A DNA stretch of 45,376 nt from positions 1 to 45,376 of IMG/VR virus record IMGVR_UViG_3300013104_000011; one strand, 5' to 3'. Below, in pieces: positions 39,286 to 45,376 of this stretch. The translations under genes and the position numbers were made by a program. Within the stretch, counting starts at the first letter, position 1, and every line of letters starts with the position of its first letter. The DNA comes from a virus. Below the pieces are notes generated by a model that worked only from the letters and a program-made list of their open reading frames with translations, made no database searches and was not told the origin of the DNA.

Positions 39286-39990
39286 CTACTCCTTTGGGGA
39301 CATTCCCATCTCCAACCACGTCAAGAAGGCTAGTACATCAGTGCTTCTAGTCTGGCGTATGAATTGCCAAACAAGGCTGTTTATGGCCTGATAGAGTTCC
39401 TGATTAAGCCTCTGCTGTTCCTCACTATTTGAGACACGGCTTTCCTCATCTGTCTGTAAATGAGCATTTGGACTGTCATTTACCTGATAGCGGGTGCCTA
39501 AATGTGCTGGTTCGGACTTTACGATAATCCCCTCTTTCACAAGGTCTCTTAGAGCTCTACTCACTTGCGGTTGAGTAACACCTGAACCTCGTGCGACTTC
39601 CTCTTGAGTTATGAACTTCTCCTGGTTACGGGTGAGATAATTTAACACTTTCTCTTTAACCTCAGACTTTCTTTGTCTGGGAGCCCTTGTACGCACTTCT
39701 GGTGTGGTCACTGTGTATGAGTAGTGGTTCTTTCCCCCATGGCGGATAACTTCCTTATTGGCAATAAGGTCAGCTATAATCCTACTTGCCTGGGCTGTTG
39801 ATATCTTCATATCATCGGCAATCTCCGTAAGGTTTATTTCCTCATCCTGTCTCTCTGACAGGTATGCCTTGAAAATGGTGTATCTTTCGGCTTTGTGCAT
39901 GTAGGTTCGCTTGGGGTCTAAGAATCTTTCTACTTCGTAGTCCATTGCCTGTTCGACTGGCTTTGTCCTACTACGTATTTTCTCAAACAT
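39286..39990 (-). CDS. Double winged-helix DNA-binding protein
   Basis: 234 residues from ATG 39990 behind GAGGAGGT. Two winged helix-turn-helix domains: INLTEIADDMKISTAQASRIIADLI (about 55-80) and ITQEEVARGSGVTQPQVSRALRDLV (about 130-155), the second with a following beta wing. The C-terminus is helical. It could be a transcription regulator or replication initiator. The place beside a nuclease and SSB-like gene favours a replication/recombination role; in the absence of a helicase or primase an initiator that recruits host proteins is attractive but unproven. Confidence 0.75.
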   Translation of the reverse strand: MFEKIRSRTKPVEQAMDYEVERFLDPKRTYMHKAERYTIFKAYLSERQDEEINLTEIADDMKISTAQASRIIADLIANKEVIRHGGKNHYSYTVTTPEVRTRAPRQRKSEVKEKVLNYLTRNQEKFITQEEVARGSGVTQPQVSRALRDLVKEGIIVKSEPAHLGTRYQVNDSPNAHLQTDEESRVSNSEEQQRLNQELYQAINSLVWQFIRQTRSTDVLAFLTWLEMGMSPKE

Positions 39991-40001
39991 CTTACCTCCT
40001 C

Positions 40002-41102
40002 TTACTTACTTGCTTGCTCGGAATCGACCTTACTCTGAGCTGGATTTAAAATACTTGACATTCTAGCGTCCGATAACATCGGCTTGACATGGCCTAGCCA
40101 GTCATTCAGTCGGATTGCGAAAGCGAACGCTCTTTGGCAATCATCATTCTCTAGTCCTAAGTCTTTGGCAGTAGCTACGTTCAGCCTACCATCTTTTCCG
40201 ACACGGATTATCCCCATATCGTAAATCTGGTTCCCCGTCTCCTCTTTGTAGGCGTAAGCGTACGCCCCTAACTGTAGAAACATCTCTGGATAAATTCCCA
40301 TCGGGGCTGAGCTACTGGCGTTGGTAGTCTTTATGTCGAATAGATAGGTCTTTCGGTTAACGCCTCTCCCGAGCTTTATCAGCAGGTCAAACGTACCGGC
40401 ATATCTCATCTGCCGGGAGTATACAGTTCTTTCAATATCTATGATTTCTGGGTCTTCTAGACCGGCAAACCACTTCTGGAAAGCTTCTAGTGATTTACAG
40501 GCCATGTCTAGGTTCTCATCCTGTGCGTCTTCGGGGAAGGTAATTTCCTCGTCCCTTAGCCACTGCTCAATGGCATTGTGGGCTAAAGTACCAACGTCCT
40601 TGCCTTTATCGCTCTTAAGCGTTGACTGACGGCTACCCTCCATCATAATCTCATGTAGGGTCTCGTCATCATACTCTACTCCGGGTTTTATCAGAGCCTT
40701 AGACCAGTCGTGGTCATACTCTTTAGTTTTACTGTCGAACTTTGCCCCGAATATAGCCATATTGGACATATTAAGAGCCCAGGTTCTAAGACTAGGCTTG
40801 TCTAAAACATCTCCGATTGCCGAAGTAACCCCTCGGACTACTTTATCCACAAGCCCTAACTCATGGTCGGTAACTTTATACCTCCCTTGAGCTACATCCG
40901 GCCTGAATATTAGGCGAACTTTTCCACCGTAAAGGTTTATAAGCTTTGCCCCTTCTGGGATATTAGGTTTTTCTTGCACCACGGTCGCTCCTAGTGGCAT
41001 GGTTGTTCCTGTTTGTATGGTTGCTCCCGTACTTACTGCCGTTGCTAGGCCCATCTGCCATACCGCTTCCGGTGTGAATGTGTAATTTTGTTGTGTTGGC
41101 AT
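40002..41102 (-). CDS. PD-(D/E)xK nuclease (RecB/Cas4-like exonuclease)
   Basis: 366 residues. GTLAHNAIE (His175), AGTFDLLI (Asp239), YLFDIKTT (Asp256-x-Lys258) and a QLGAYAYAY element after it are motifs I-IV of the RecB-family nuclease fold used by phage recombination exonucleases. The first 90 residues are of unknown fold. ATG 41102 has AAAGGAAC but lies 140 bases inside the previous gene; ATG 41000 (AGGAAC upstream) would cut the overlap to 38 bases. It would resect DNA ends for annealing with the SSB-like protein. Confidence 0.85.
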   Translation of the reverse strand: MPTQQNYTFTPEAVWQMGLATAVSTGATIQTGTTMPLGATVVQEKPNIPEGAKLINLYGGKVRLIFRPDVAQGRYKVTDHELGLVDKVVRGVTSAIGDVLDKPSLRTWALNMSNMAIFGAKFDSKTKEYDHDWSKALIKPGVEYDDETLHEIMMEGSRQSTLKSDKGKDVGTLAHNAIEQWLRDEEITFPEDAQDENLDMACKSLEAFQKWFAGLEDPEIIDIERTVYSRQMRYAGTFDLLIKLGRGVNRKTYLFDIKTTNASSSAPMGIYPEMFLQLGAYAYAYKEETGNQIYDMGIIRVGKDGRLNVATAKDLGLENDDCQRAFAFAIRLNDWLGHVKPMLSDARMSSILNPAQSKVDSEQASK

Positions 41103-41355
41103 ATTGTTCCTTTCTAAAAATCTCTTTAAGTTTTTCTACGTAGGGTCTTGGGTCGAGAATCTGTCCCTTCCTACCTATTGCGTTCCAACTGTCCCTCTGG
41201 AATTTATTAAGGAAGTTAATCAGCTCTATATCTGGGTCGGGTATTTTAGCCTTTTCTGGGCTTCTGGTACCACGTGTTTTATGCCGGTCAAACTCCTTGG
41301 TGAAGTCTTTACCGAACTTCTTACTATAAATTTCCCTGATATCCCAATCGCTCAT
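40963..41355 (-). CDS. Protein of unknown function with long overlap into the nuclease gene
   Basis: 130 residues, ATG 41355 overlapping the previous stop (ATGA). A charged helical body (EIYSKKFGKDFTKEFDRHK, NKFQRDSWNAIGRKGQ) and a low-complexity Asn/Gly/Ser/His/Arg tail. The tail is encoded in the region shared with the start of the nuclease gene in another frame, which is unusually long for overlapping phage genes. Function unknown. Confidence 0.6.
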   Translation of the reverse strand: MSDWDIREIYSKKFGKDFTKEFDRHKTRGTRSPEKAKIPDPDIELINFLNKFQRDSWNAIGRKGQILDPRPYVEKLKEIFRKEQYANTTKLHIHTGSGMADGPSNGSKYGSNHTNRNNHATRSDRGARKT

Positions 41356-41567
41356 CTGCGATTCCGTCTTTCTCTGGCCTTTTCTCGCTCAGTTTCTTTG
41401 CGAGCGTTCTCAAACTGTGTCATCAGTGTCGAAAGGTGAACTGAGGATATTTTCCCAGTAGTCCTATCCTTGAAGTTGATGATAGACGGAGTTGATAACT
41501 GTGGAATTGCGTTATTTCTCTCTGCCCACATTCCGATTGCCTTATACTGTCTATTCGTGTAACTCAC
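41352..41567 (-). CDS. Small protein, head of the leftward operon, leaderless GTG start
   Basis: 71 residues from GTG 41567, six bases after a consensus -10 element, so the mRNA probably begins at the start codon. SYTNRQYKAIGMWAERN and a helical basic C-terminus (ARKETEREKARERRNRR). Possibly nucleic-acid-binding. First gene of the recombination operon. Confidence 0.65.
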   Translation of the reverse strand: MSYTNRQYKAIGMWAERNNAIPQLSTPSIINFKDRTTGKISSVHLSTLMTQFENARKETEREKARERRNRR

Positions 41568-41573
41568 TAGTCC

Positions 41574-41602
41574 ATTATACAGTATGGTTACGGTCTTGTC
41601 AA
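41574..41602 (-). promoter_or_regulatory. Consensus sigma70 promoter giving a leaderless mRNA with GTG start
   Basis: TTGACA (41597-41602) and TATAAT (41574-41579) on the minus strand with a 17-base spacer: a perfect consensus. Six bases separate the -10 from GTG 41567. It drives the recombination operon. Confidence 0.9.
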
Positions 41603-41606
41603 TACA

Positions 41607-41786
41607 TTATCTCAATTTCCACAACATATATCCGACAGCCCCTATAGCTATCAAGAATACTGCTACGAATCCCCTAATCCAAAAATAGAACAGGGCTATT
41701 CCGGCAATATCAAGCACTACCGCCGATATAACTAAGGCTAGGATAATGACTATTACCCACTCTACTATAATTCTAATTATTTTCAC
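41607..41786 (-). CDS. Small two-span membrane protein
   Basis: 59 residues from GTG 41786 with GAGGAG nine bases upstream. Two hydrophobic segments: WVIVIILALVISAVVLDIAGIALFYF-type at about 10-35 and FVAVFLIAIGAVGYML near the end, with a WIRG link. It ends just before the operon promoter, so it has its own transcript. Function unknown. Confidence 0.6.
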   Translation of the reverse strand: MKIIRIIVEWVIVIILALVISAVVLDIAGIALFYFWIRGFVAVFLIAIGAVGYMLWKLR

Positions 41787-41846
41787 TTGACAAATCTCCT
41801 CTACTGTGCTATTATGTACTTGAACTTAATACGGTATTCCTAGACT

Positions 41847-41872
41847 AGCCACTCGCAAGGGTGGCTTTTCTA
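41847..41872 (+). terminator. Hairpin terminator upstream of the glutaredoxin promoter
   Basis: AGCCAC and GTGGCT pair around TCGCAAGG, followed by TTTTCTAG. It shields the following promoter from rightward read-through. The same arrangement, hairpin then TTTTCTAGTA then promoter, is seen at 8066-8117. Confidence 0.65.
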
Positions 41873-41876
41873 GTAC

Positions 41877-41905
41877 TTGACTTTTTATTAAAAGTTTGCT
41901 ATACT
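41877..41905 (+). promoter_or_regulatory. Sigma70-type promoter of glutaredoxin leader
   Basis: TTGACT (41877-41882), 17-base AT-rich spacer, TATACT (41900-41905). Transcription would start near 41912, giving a leader of about 300 nt, in contrast to the leaderless transcripts elsewhere. Confidence 0.8.
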
Positions 41906-41911
41906 CTTAGT

Positions 41912-42216
41912 AATACTTTACCGTATTCGTAAACCCTTAAAAGTCCAATGCGTTAATGTGGGCTTCCTCCAAAACCGAACGCTCAGGCGACAGGTTACGG
42001 CAAGGGCTAGAAACAAGGTTTGACTATAGCGAACCTTCATCAACAGAGAAGCCTCCCACAAGGCCTAGTTTCTAGTTCCTTAAATATGTTCTGTTCCTTA
42101 ATTTTACAGCTCTCACCCCACAACCCTCCAACCCACCACTAAGCTCTAGGTTAGGCAAGGGTAAAAAAACAAAAAAATTAATAGAACTAAATAACTTAAT
42201 AGAACTAGGAGTAAAG
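41912..42216 (+). ncRNA. Structured 5' leader RNA of glutaredoxin (riboswitch-like)
   Basis: About 300 nt between promoter and ATG. GTGGGCTTC (41958-41966) pairs with GAAG-CCT-CCCAC (42048-42059), enclosing a hairpin AAGGTT/AACCTT (42015-42036). CTAGAAAC (42007-42014) inside it is exactly complementary to GTTTCTAG (42068-42075) outside, giving a pseudoknot or an alternative fold. A C-rich stretch and an A-rich stretch precede the AGGAG ribosome site. It looks like a regulatory leader or an independent ncRNA; no known class was recognised. Confidence 0.5.
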
Positions 42217-42459
42217 ATGACTAAGGTAACAGTGTTTTCCACAAGTACCTGTGGCTTCTGTGGACAACTCAAGCGGTTCTTAGATTATAAGAACATAAAA
42301 TACACTTCTGTCAACTTAGATGATGACATTGAGGGAATGAAGACCCTTGAAAGGCTCTCAGGAGCCACGACCGTTCCCCAGACTATCATTGAGAAGGACG
42401 GAGAAGCTCCGAAAGTAGTGGTCGGCTATAACCTTCCTCAACTAATGGCGGTCTTGTGA
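42217..42459 (+). CDS. Glutaredoxin-like protein (NrdH type)
   Basis: 80 residues. VTVFSTSTCGFCGQLKRFL has the redox pair Cys12/Cys15, and TVPQTII holds the cis-proline loop; a GY near the end follows. These proteins pass electrons to reductases, often ribonucleotide reductase, though no reductase gene is in the window. ATG 42217 is behind AGGAGTAAAG. It follows the long structured leader. The stop overlaps the next GTG. Confidence 0.88.
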   Translation: MTKVTVFSTSTCGFCGQLKRFLDYKNIKYTSVNLDDDIEGMKTLERLSGATTVPQTIIEKDGEAPKVVVGYNLPQLMAVL

Positions 42460-42740
42460 GAATCCTAAAGCTTCTATCAGGCGAGGAGTTTCCTATCTCT
42501 GAGGAACATGAGGAAAAGCTCACCCAATTAATCCGGCAGAAGAAGGACTTCACCATAAACCTTAAAGGAACTAAGATAAAGTCCTCTGACATACTAGGCT
42601 TTACAGACCCCCCTGAGAATATGCCCTCAGAGCCACGTACAAGCCCTGTGAGAGGCTTTTCGCAGTTTCGTGAGGTAGTAACCAGCTCGGAATGGTACAA
42701 GCGGTCTAAGAACCTTGAGGTGGAACGAGCTTCTCATTAA
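42456..42740 (+). CDS. Unknown protein coupled to glutaredoxin
   Basis: 94 residues from GTG 42456 (GTGA overlap). The first half is helical and charged (EEHEEKLTQLIRQKKDFTINLKG), the second Pro/Ser-rich. No family recognised. Its end overlaps the convergent gene by 35 bases. Confidence 0.6.
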   Translation: MRILKLLSGEEFPISEEHEEKLTQLIRQKKDFTINLKGTKIKSSDILGFTDPPENMPSEPRTSPVRGFSQFREVVTSSEWYKRSKNLEVERASH

Positions 42741-42915
42741 TCCGTTCCAGGGTTTTCTTAACCACCATACACAATTCAGCGAAGTTATCTGGTGCCTCTG
42801 TAACCATCAAGGCTGAGTTTAAGGCCTTAGCCTGCTCATACCTTAACTGACCAGTGGCGTAGGCTACCGCAATAGGGATACTGACTATCCCAGTACCAAT
42901 ATCATTGTCCATCAT
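42706..42915 (-). CDS. Small protein with duplicated translation start region
   Basis: 69 residues from ATG 42915 behind AAGGAGTAA. Moderately hydrophobic N-terminus (GTGIVSIPIAVAYATGQLRYEQA) and an acidic helix. Its leader and first codons are part of a 36-bp exact repeat also found at the gene ending 42947. It ends in an overlap with the convergent gene. Function unknown. Confidence 0.58.
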   Translation of the reverse strand: MMDNDIGTGIVSIPIAVAYATGQLRYEQAKALNSALMVTEAPDNFAELCMVVKKTLERINEKLVPPQGS

Positions 42916-42945
42916 TTACTCCTTATCTTATTTAGTGAAGGCTCT
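42910..42945. repeat. 36-bp direct repeat, copy 1
   Basis: Identical to 43244-43279, 334 bases away. Each copy spans the ribosome site and start codon of a small leftward gene, so it duplicates a translation start region. Recombination between the copies would delete exactly one gene. Confidence 0.95.
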
Positions 42946-42946
42946 G

Positions 42947-43249
42947 TCATAGCTTAGCCTTTTTGGGGGCGCTTGAAATAGCTGTATATTCTTCGTAACT
43001 AACATCTAGTAGGGGTAGATTTTGACCTTCGGGGACTTTTTCAAAACTTTCGTGACCATAGACAAAGTTAAGCCCATAACTCTCTGGCGAATAAAATGCA
43101 GTGATAAACAAAGCATCTATCGGCAACCCTAAAACTTTAACTCCGTGTTTAGGGGTAATTAGGTGCTGTGCCATAACTTCAATAGCAACAGGGACAACGC
43201 CCAATCGCCTCTCCTTCTTAAGTTCAGTATATCGTTTATCTGACATCAT
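42947..43249 (-). CDS. Unknown protein with duplicated translation start region
   Basis: 100 residues from ATG 43249 behind AAGGAGTAA. Mixed alpha/beta: RLGVVPVAIEVMAQHLITP, GLPIDALFITAFYSPES and a C-terminal DVSYEEYTAISS. No family recognised. It begins in the second copy of the 36-bp repeat. Confidence 0.6.
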   Translation of the reverse strand: MMSDKRYTELKKERRLGVVPVAIEVMAQHLITPKHGVKVLGLPIDALFITAFYSPESYGLNFVYGHESFEKVPEGQNLPLLDVSYEEYTAISSAPKKAKL

Positions 43250-43279
43250 TTACTCCTTATCTTATTTAGTGAAGGCTCT
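43244..43279. repeat. 36-bp direct repeat, copy 2
   Basis: Exact copy of 42910-42945, covering the ribosome site and first codons of the 100-aa gene. Confidence 0.95.
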
Positions 43280-43289
43280 TGTGGGGTAT

Positions 43290-43376
43290 TCATTCTAAAC
43301 CCCAGTCCTTAGGCCAGCCGATTAAATCTATGCACGCTTGTTTTTCTTCGTCAGTTAAAACGCAACATTTACTCAT
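43290..43376 (-). CDS. Possible 28-residue peptide
   Basis: ATG 43376 with AAGGAGG six bases upstream, inside the end of the previous gene (stop and start overlap). Product MSKCCVLTDEEKQACIDLIG... has three cysteines. The strong ribosome site and overlap favour a real gene despite its size. Confidence 0.5.
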   Translation of the reverse strand: MSKCCVLTDEEKQACIDLIGWPKDWGLE

Positions 43377-43560
43377 CTAAATCCTCCTTATCTATCTTAT
43401 ATTCTATACCCCCGACATTGACCGTTTTAATATGGCCGGAATTTTCGAGTATCTGATTCTGTATCTCAGACTTCCTGATTAACTTCTTCTTCTCTAACAG
43501 CACCACAATAGCCTCTAGGACTTGTCCCAATGATGCTGACTGTTTCTTGCGTCTAAACAT
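43369..43560 (-). CDS. Small protein of the amidoligase-operon tail
   Basis: 63 residues from ATG 43560 behind GGGAGGAG. Basic N-terminus MFRRKKQSASLGQ, helical middle (VLEAIVVLLEKKKLIRKSEIQNQIL) and acidic end. It overlaps its upstream neighbour. Function unknown. Confidence 0.6.
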   Translation of the reverse strand: MFRRKKQSASLGQVLEAIVVLLEKKKLIRKSEIQNQILENSGHIKTVNVGGIEYKIDKEDLDE

Positions 43561-44095
43561 AAGGCTCCTCCCGTTCTTGAGCTACTTGTGTTGAATAACC
43601 CCAGTAGCTATTTGAAAGGTACCCCAACGACCCCTCTCTAGTAAAATTATCTCGGATATGGTCAACCATTTGTAAGTAATCCAAATTCTGCGAATTTAAC
43701 ATAACAGCTTCTAGGTGCTTGAACTCCTCGATATTCCTAAGAACCTGACTTCTTAATATTATTCTCGCAGAATCCCTGTATCGTCCCAGACTACCTGATG
43801 GAATCCTTGATATTCTGTACTGTCCCCAACCTTCAATTCTACCCTTGAAAATATGGGCGTATTTAGAATTAGGGCGGTATCTGATTATCAACTCGTTATC
43901 TCTCTTTCTCACCACAGCAATCACGTTATCTGATACGCCATTATAGATAACCCATCCCCGGTTGTGCCTAGCGTCATAAAAGGCACCAAACTTATATTGG
44001 AACAGGTTATCCGCCAGCCTATCCCTAGTAAATCCCAGGTCTTTTAGCAGATGGCGTAGGGCAGTATTACTGTCTCCCCAGTCTCCTCTAGTCAT
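43553..44095 (-). CDS. Unknown conserved-looking partner protein
   Basis: 180 residues from ATG 44095 behind GGAGGCAAT. An N-terminal mixed alpha/beta domain (LRHLLKDLGFTRDRLADNLFQY, GAFYDARHNRGWVIYNGVSDNVIAVVRKRDN) and a helical C-terminal half. Third gene after the glutamine amidotransferase if the circle is closed, and so a candidate component of the same pathway. No family recognised. Confidence 0.65.
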   Translation of the reverse strand: MTRGDWGDSNTALRHLLKDLGFTRDRLADNLFQYKFGAFYDARHNRGWVIYNGVSDNVIAVVRKRDNELIIRYRPNSKYAHIFKGRIEGWGQYRISRIPSGSLGRYRDSARIILRSQVLRNIEEFKHLEAVMLNSQNLDYLQMVDHIRDNFTREGSLGYLSNSYWGYSTQVAQEREEPYV

Positions 44096-44107
44096 ATTGC
44101 CTCCTTT

Positions 44108-44599
44108 CTAAAATGGCACATCTCTTGTTTCTAGTTCTTGGTCTCTACTTAACTGTGGTATGGGGAAGTTACTGTCTCTGGCCTCATACTCTGGTGGCTC
44201 GTCACTTTCAACCAGAACCTTAGTGAACGGAGTGTTTGTATCAAGTGCCTCATATAGTTTACCGAATACCGGCATAGCTCCCGACCTCTTGAATGGCTCC
44301 TGCCACAGCTTTACCCAGTGACTTCTTAAATTATATTCACCTACTATCACAGGATAAGACCCCTCTCCTGCCTTTAGGACTATCTGCCAATTCCTGTTCT
44401 GCTGTGCCAGACTTCTTTGATAGTTCCTCCTGAACTCTCCTCTCACCGGGGTCTTTTGCAGGAAAAACTCCCATCTATCCCCCTCATCCGTTAGAAGGGG
44501 GGAGGAGTAGTTTAACGCCGGTAGATTCAAGTCCTTTAGAGGAAGAATTATCGAGGTGTAAATGTACGTCTCTAGTTCCCTGAAGCTCTTGATTTTCAC
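44108..44599 (-). CDS. Unknown protein downstream of glutamine amidotransferase
   Basis: 163 residues from GTG 44599 behind GGAGAG. FRELETYIYTSIILPLKDLNLPALNYSSPLLTDEG and NWQIVLKAGEGSYPVIVGEYNLRSHWVKLWQEPF suggest one alpha/beta domain; the C-terminal 30 residues are disordered. Directly after the amidotransferase stop (about 20 bases), so likely in the same pathway. No family recognised. Confidence 0.65.
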   Translation of the reverse strand: MKIKSFRELETYIYTSIILPLKDLNLPALNYSSPLLTDEGDRWEFFLQKTPVRGEFRRNYQRSLAQQNRNWQIVLKAGEGSYPVIVGEYNLRSHWVKLWQEPFKRSGAMPVFGKLYEALDTNTPFTKVLVESDEPPEYEARDSNFPIPQLSRDQELETRDVPF

Positions 44600-44622
44600 T
44601 GTATCTCTCCTTCAATATCTTA

Positions 44623-45376
44623 TTAATGGATTGGGGTAATCGCTCTAGCTTTCCCCGACTCGTTAACCGATACGTTGGGGATGTGAAAAAACTCCTGTTC
44701 GCGTTGAACAGAAGCCTCTCTTTCTAGCTCCTGTATTGCCAGCCCTATATAGTATATCTTGTCGGGAATAGACATTAATTCATCCACATCATCGTCCATG
44801 ATTAACCCGCTGTGCGTCAGATTTTCCAACACACCCTCACGCTTTTTAAGCTGTTCAATCTCGTACTCTCCAGACACAACGGCATCAAAGGGATTCTCAT
44901 AGTTATCATAGAGTAGCTGCTCTTTAATTCTCCTAACCCTATTACTCTCTATCCTGTGCATGTCCCACTTGCGTAAGATTTTCTCTACATCCCTATCACT
45001 TCTGGCACCCTTTAAGCCGGAGAACTCGTTATCACTCTCCCACTCCTCCCTAGACTGGAAACCAAACCCCATACCACCGTAGTAATTGGTGGAGTATTCG
45101 TAAGTCCCTCCTGTGGGGAAAGTACAAGCCTCTGAGGTTATTTTATGCGTCCGGTAGTCATAGAAGTGCATCTTATGAGGCTCTACGTCCTCACCTTTGC
45201 CCTCTGAGGCAAGTGTTAGGCTGAAGGCTGTTTCCTTGATTTTCAATGGATTACCATAGTTCCTACCGAAGTAGACCCCCATCGGCTTACCACTCTTATC
45301 TTTCTTAGCTACGATAAAGGCCATAGACCCCTTAGCTTCTATAGTCTTTTGCCATCCCTCAAGATACAGGGCTACC
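44623..45376 (-). CDS. Class II glutamine amidotransferase, C-terminal part (starts at 536 across the junction)
   Basis: Continuation of the frame starting at ATG 536: in circular coordinates the gene runs from 536 through position 1 into this segment and stops at 44623, 388 codons in all. This part holds the end of the Ntn domain (AFIVAKKDKSGKPMGVYFGRNYGNP) and an unassigned C-terminal region with helical, charged segments (KILRKWDMHRIESNRVRRIK). Reading it as a separate 233-aa gene from ATG 45324 would be an artefact of the window edge. Confidence 0.9.
   Translation of the reverse strand, partial: VALYLEGWQKTIEAKGSMAFIVAKKDKSGKPMGVYFGRNYGNPLKIKETAFSLTLASEGKGEDVEPHKMHFYDYRTHKITSEACTFPTGGTYEYSTNYYGGMGFGFQSREEWESDNEFSGLKGARSDRDVEKILRKWDMHRIESNRVRRIKEQLLYDNYENPFDAVVSGEYEIEQLKKREGVLENLTHSGLIMDDDVDELMSIPDKIYYIGLAIQELEREASVQREQEFFHIPNVSVNESGKARAITPIH
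45254..45376. repeat. Terminal direct repeat, right copy (circular overlap)
   Basis: Identical to bases 1-123. See the left copy; the unique genome length would be 45,253 bp. Confidence 0.95.

Noticed and set aside
41958-42059. 6S RNA or tmRNA
   Set aside because: No tRNA-like end, no tag frame and no long rod with a central bubble; the pseudoknot-capable fold fits neither.
1-45376. Alternative genetic code (TGA as glycine, as in some Patescibacteria)
   Set aside because: TGA acts as a normal stop in tightly overlapping genes such as at 35672 and 33906, and no gene is broken by in-frame TGA.
1-45376. CRISPR array or integrative element
   Set aside because: No regularly spaced repeats with unique spacers, no integrase, excisionase or attachment site was found; the only tandem arrays are coding.

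Overview
The window reads as the genome of one tailed dsDNA phage, about 45.25 kb, assembled as a closed circle. The last 123 bases repeat the first 123, and joining the ends restores an intact 388-codon gene that is split by the window edges. The virion genes match a short-tailed (podovirus-like) plan: both terminase subunits, a 705-aa portal, scaffold, coat protein, tail adaptor, tail nozzle and internal ejection-type proteins, with no tape measure, tail tube or sheath. No DNA polymerase, helicase, primase, integrase or repressor is recognisable, so replication probably depends on the host. The standard genetic code fits throughout, with TGA used as stop. The lysis genes (GH25 muramidase, holin-like proteins) point to a host with accessible peptidoglycan. 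A small tail-anchored lysozyme-like protein rich in Cys-Pro/Gly and ending in WW resembles proteins I associate with Saccharibacteria (Patescibacteria). That host is an inference, not proven.

Layout. (1) A leftward operon runs from a promoter near 4.8 kb through the window end and on to about 42.7 kb. It holds a long structured non-coding leader with a tRNA-Tyr-like element, an RlaP-type nucleotidyltransferase, a metallophosphoesterase, an ATP-grasp amidoligase carrying a DnaJ-type zinc-finger insertion, a class II glutamine amidotransferase that crosses the junction, and several unknown small proteins. (2) From 4.9 to 6.4 kb lie the small terminase gene and a palindrome-rich gene-poor region with a DnaA box, two CRP-like palindromes and a G-quadruplex-type tract: a candidate origin and/or packaging site. 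(3) From 6.4 to 31.1 kb, rightward: small genes, large terminase, portal, scaffold, coat, a 1530-aa protein with about 45 copies of a 14-residue repeat, tail adaptor and nozzle, tail-fibre-like proteins and internal virion proteins. (4) From 31.1 to 34.0 kb, rightward: membrane proteins, GH25 muramidase with a C-terminal membrane anchor, papain-like protease, holin-like proteins, a possible small RNA and a strong bidirectional terminator. (5) From 34.0 to 41.8 kb, leftward: DNA metabolism and small proteins (winged-helix protein, RecB/Cas4-like nuclease, SSB-like protein, RusA resolvase, HNH nuclease, DnaQ-like exonuclease, glycosyltransferase, small zinc-finger proteins) and a 147-nt structured RNA candidate. 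(6) From 41.8 to 42.7 kb, rightward: a promoter, a structured about 300-nt leader, glutaredoxin and one unknown gene.

Two genome-wide themes stand out. Many operon heads have a sigma70-type promoter whose -10 hexamer ends only 6 to 8 bases before the start codon, which predicts leaderless mRNAs, while genes inside operons use Shine-Dalgarno sites and TAATG/ATGA coupling. In addition, several non-coding stretches fold into long perfect stems and probably encode uncharacterised RNAs. The leftward operon combining a tRNA-like RNA, nucleotidyltransferase, phosphoesterase, zinc-finger amidoligase and glutamine amidotransferase is the best candidate for an undescribed biosynthetic or modification system.
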